64,000 nucleotides of DNA from CAIQPS01 sp963843455 (GTDB taxonomy: Bacteria; Actinomycetota; Thermoleophilia; RBG-16-64-13), in the NCBI GenBank assembly GCA_963843455.1, contig CAWJKE010000016.1, positions 248,001-312,000 on the forward strand, in the 5' to 3' direction. Below, piece after piece: positions 61,312 to 64,000 of the stretch (within the stretch, counting starts at the first letter, position 1; each line of letters begins with the position of its first letter). Under the pieces are notes generated by a model. It was not told the origin of the DNA and searched no databases. It was given only the letters and a program-made list of their open reading frames with translations. A program made the translations under genes and the position numbers.

Positions 61312-64000
61312 CTAATGCTCCAAGGATTGAATTGCGGGTATTCCGAGAGTATCCAGGGCTCCTTCGACCCACGTTTTTAGTGCAGGTGGTGCCACTTTGA
61401 CGGCCGCTCCGCCGAAACCCGCAAAGGTCATATCGAGAGCGGCAATAAATCCGTTCCGCTCCCATTGGACATCGTGATCAGTCTGCCCCGGCTCGTCGAT
61501 CAGATCAGCGACCGAGTTGAAGAACATGGATATCACCCCCGCTGCAATCGGCCCGCCAGCAAGACCAGCCACGGGTGCGCCTACAATGGCCATACCTCTG
61601 ACAGTATGGTACCCGAAGTACTGAGCGGCATGTGGGATGGGCTCCGTAGGTGGAAATGGGTCAACCTGCCGGTCATGCCACTGAGTGTAGTCTACGTTGT
61701 TGGTCATTCCGGGTGTGGTGGCCACGAGATGGGAACTGGCTGAACTCCATCCTCTGCTCATACTGCCCGCCGCGATCGCGCCCGAGAAGGTGGGTGGCTT
61801 GCTTCCAAGGAGACTGCCGGAGCTAAGTGCGTGCCGCCGCACGGCGGCATCTATGATTGGTTGGTATTTGGCTCTAATCGGCGCCCAGGCACTTGCGTAG
61901 GCCATGGCCATGCGACGTGCGGCCACGATTTGGGCGGCGCGATACCCATCGTCTTCGATTCTGAACCCGGTGGGGTCCGTGTATTTCACCGGGTTACCCG
62001 CACAATACTGGTACGCACTCTGCTCTCCGTCGTTCCGGGAGAGGTCCTTGGAGAGGAACTGCCGGGTCTTCGGGTCGTAGGAGCGGGCGGAGAGGTAGTA
62101 GAGGCCGGACTCGGAGTCGTAGCAGTAGGAGGCGTAGCGGAGGACCTGGCTGTTGGCGATGTCGGTCGCCGCTTGGCTCGTGATAAGGCTGGTGCCCTGG
62201 CTCCAGATGCCGGTCCCCACATTGCCCGCCCCCTGTGGGTTCCCCCAAGCGTCGCAACGATAGGCGGCGAACGGGTTGCCGGAAGCGTCAAGCAATTCGA
62301 CCACATCCCCCCGGTCGGTGGTCACCATACCAAAGACCACCGGAGTCGTGCTCGTACCCGGGTTACGGTAGACGCCGGCATACGGTCTGCCGTTCTCGTC
62401 GTAGAGATAGGTGATCTTCCAGCTCGAAGTGTCGGTCTGGGAGGCCGAAAGGCTCCTGAGGAGAAGCCCCTCATAGACGAAGTTCGTGGTCTTGGTGACA
62501 CCCCCTTGCGTCACCACCGACTGCGTGCGCTGACCTTGGGCGTCGTAGGTGTACGTGGCGGTCGTGGTAGCGGTGCCACTCGTGTACTTGGTCCAGCTTG
62601 CCAGCCTCCCCGTCCCGGTGTGCGCGAAGGCGGTACGGTTGAGGTCGGTCTGGCTGTTGGTAGGGGCCTGCACCGTGCGCCACTTTTTGGCGGCGTCGAA
62701 GAAGTAGTAGGTGGTGGCACCGCCGGTGAGGGAAGTGTCGAGAACATTCTGGTTGTAGGTGAAGCTGGTTGAGCCGGCCGTCTGGATGTTCCCGGCCTGA
62801 TCGTAGCCATAGCTCTCGCTCGGGCTTCCGTTGGTCGAGGATGATGCCAGCCGGCCGTTCGGGGTGTAGGTGTAGGTGGAGGAGATCGCCCCAGCCGTCA
62901 CCACGCTTTGGAGCTGCAGGTTGTCGGCGGTCTTGAGACCGCTTGTTGCGTCATAGGTGTAAGCGTTGGTGCTGGAGGCCGTGGAGAGATATCCGGAGCC
63001 CGCTCCTGAGTCCGGGCCCCACTGGCGCTGGATGCGGCCCGCTGAATCAAACAGATACTGCGAGTAGAGGTAGCGGGAGGCATCGGTCTGCAGGGTGGCT
63101 TTGGTCACCCGCTTGGCCGAGTCTCTGGTGGTTATGCTCCTTGTGACGTTCGGCACCTGCGGACTGCTCGTTATGGTGCTCGCCCGGCTGGCCTCGAGAC
63201 CATCGGCGCCGATGGTCAGGGTGGTGGAGATCAGATCGGATCCGCTGGTTCCCACCCCATAGGCGTCCGTTGTGCTCCCCGCCGTGTTCTGCGGATAGGT
63301 GAAGCTGTGGGTGAGGTTCTTGGTGTTGTCGGTGGAGGTGGCGACCCTCCCCAGGGAGTCGTAGACAAGAGAGGTGTCCTTGTAGGTGGCGGAAGGACTG
63401 GTGAGCGTCTGCACCTCGTGGTTCGGTCTCCCGAACCAGTCGTAGGTGAGGGTGGTGCGGTGGTTGTCTGCTTCATCCTTCTGGCTCATGAGCCCCGAGC
63501 CGCCGGACTGGTAGGTGAAGGTGCTCGTGTAGCTGGCCGTGGTCTCTTGGGTCAGTCGGCCGACGGAGTCGAAGATGCGGCTGGTGGTGAACCCGTCCGC
63601 GTCCTGGACGGAGAGCTGCCAACCCAGGGTGTTGTAGGTGTACAGGGAGGAGGATTGTCCCTGGGCCCCCGCCGTTATCTGCCGGCCCAAGAGATCGTAG
63701 GTGTAGTTGGTGGTGAGATTGTTTCCGTCGGTCGATGAGGTGAGGCGGTTGGCGTAGTCGTAGACCGCGGTGGTCAGATAGCTGGGGCTGGAGACCGAGG
63801 TCTTGGTATGGGTGACGTTGCCGACCTCGTCGTAGGTGTACTCAGTCCAGGTGCCGTCCGCCTTGGTCTGCCGAAGTACTTTGCCGTTGTCGGTGTAGGT
63901 GAGGGTGGTGGAGTCGTCTGCGGGCGGCGCGCTCTTCAGCGCCTGCCCCACGGCGTCGTAGGCAGGAGTGTTGTCACTGTTCACGTGTCGGGCGGCCTTG
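61312..64000 (-). CDS. Rhs/YD-repeat protein, C-terminal part (N-terminus off window)
   Basis: At least 895 residues, open at the window edge. Many YD repeats (for example YTYDEVGNVTHTK, YDSLGRVATSTDN, YSYTPNGRLASS-type YTPNGRLASSS) and the Rhs-associated core SESGLYYLSARSYDPKTRQF followed by GNPVKYTDPTGF. The roughly 220 residues after the core differ from the repeats and should be the variable toxin or effector tip; they include a Gly/Ala-rich hydrophobic stretch (AIVGAPVAGLAGGPIAAGV). The toxin activity is not recognisable by eye. Confidence 0.88.
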   Translation of the reverse strand, partial: KAARHVNSDNTPAYDAVGQALKSAPPADDSTTLTYTDNGKVLRQTKADGTWTEYTYDEVGNVTHTKTSVSSPSYLTTAVYDYANRLTSSTDGNNLTTNYTYDLLGRQITAGAQGQSSSLYTYNTLGWQLSVQDADGFTTSRIFDSVGRLTQETTASYTSTFTYQSGGSGLMSQKDEADNHRTTLTYDWFGRPNHEVQTLTSPSATYKDTSLVYDSLGRVATSTDNTKNLTHSFTYPQNTAGSTTDAYGVGTSGSDLISTTLTIGADGLEASRASTITSSPQVPNVTRSITTRDSAKRVTKATLQTDASRYLYSQYLFDSAGRIQRQWGPDSGAGSGYLSTASSTNAYTYDATSGLKTADNLQLQSVVTAGAISSTYTYTPNGRLASSSTNGSPSESYGYDQAGNIQTAGSTSFTYNQNVLDTSLTGGATTYYFFDAAKKWRTVQAPTNSQTDLNRTAFAHTGTGRLASWTKYTSGTATTTATYTYDAQGQRTQSVVTQGGVTKTTNFVYEGLLLRSLSASQTDTSSWKITYLYDENGRPYAGVYRNPGTSTTPVVFGMVTTDRGDVVELLDASGNPFAAYRCDAWGNPQGAGNVGTGIWSQGTSLITSQAATDIANSQVLRYASYCYDSESGLYYLSARSYDPKTRQFLSKDLSRNDGEQSAYQYCAGNPVKYTDPTGFRIEDDGYRAAQIVAARRMAMAYASAWAPIRAKYQPIIDAAVRRHALSSGSLLGSKPPTFSGAIAAGSMSRGWSSASSHLVATTPGMTNNVDYTQWHDRQVDPFPPTEPIPHAAQYFGYHTVRGMAIVGAPVAGLAGGPIAAGVISMFFNSVADLIDEPGQTDHDVQWERNGFIAALDMTFAGFGGAAVKVAPPALKTWVEGALDTLGIPAIQSLEH

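Overview
The window is a high-GC bacterial chromosome segment packed with short-spaced, often ATGA-overlapping operons. Gene content (UPF0182 protein, Eis-type acetyltransferase, PASTA kinase, rpsF-ssb-rpsR-DUF2232-rplI-dnaB order, PurSQL) points to a deep-branching Actinomycetota-like organism. A ferredoxin-dependent pyruvate oxidoreductase and candidate selenoproteins suggest an anaerobic or microaerophilic life. Taxonomy is inference; no rRNA or tRNA gene was found.

Layout. 0-9 kb: purine operon on the minus strand (purA, purD, purE, purB, a VOC protein, purS, purQ, a zinc-ribbon protein, purL, start of purF). 9-14.6 kb: FAD dehydrogenase, then dnaB-rplI-DUF2232-rpsR-ssb-rpsF. 14.7-18 kb: envelope thiol-redox cluster (ccdA, TlpA-like lipoprotein, lgt, FmdB-like protein, thioredoxin-fold protein, trxA). 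Two of these genes carry an in-frame UGA followed at bacterial-SECIS distance by a hairpin; in the TlpA-like protein the UGA replaces the first Cys of CxxC. 18-26.7 kb plus strand: UPF0173 hydrolase, UPF0182 membrane protein, hsp20-lon-archease-rtcB. 26.7-30.5 kb minus strand: DUF2267-like protein, AMMECR1/Memo/radical-SAM trio, PHP esterase. 30.5 kb: PASTA Ser/Thr kinase. 32-36.7 kb minus strand: a thiamine salvage operon (thiN-ykoF-ykoE-ykoD-ykoC) under a TPP riboswitch.

36.8-45 kb plus strand is the most unusual region: porG-porD-porA, then NuoE/HydC-like and NuoF/HydB-like subunits, then a 1048-residue protein fusing a NuoG/HydA-type ferredoxin front, an NfnB/GltD-like flavoprotein and a pyruvate:ferredoxin oxidoreductase beta subunit. 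It looks like a pyruvate oxidoreductase wired into an NAD(H) module. 45-58.9 kb is mostly housekeeping: Eis-like acetyltransferase, methyltransferase, arfB, HAD hydrolase, rmuC, guaB, recO, deoC, DgkA-PAP2 fusion, ybeY, pgpH, phoH, yqeY, HIT. 59-64 kb is accessory: a gene-poor stretch, a broken DDE transposase, a membrane protein and the C-terminal part of an Rhs/YD-repeat protein running off the window.

Sequence-level oddities: three housekeeping genes (dnaB, DUF2232, lgt) need a one-base shift to read through, all between 12.0 and 16.1 kb, which may be assembly error; rpsF, recO and perhaps ykoD appear to start at CTG.
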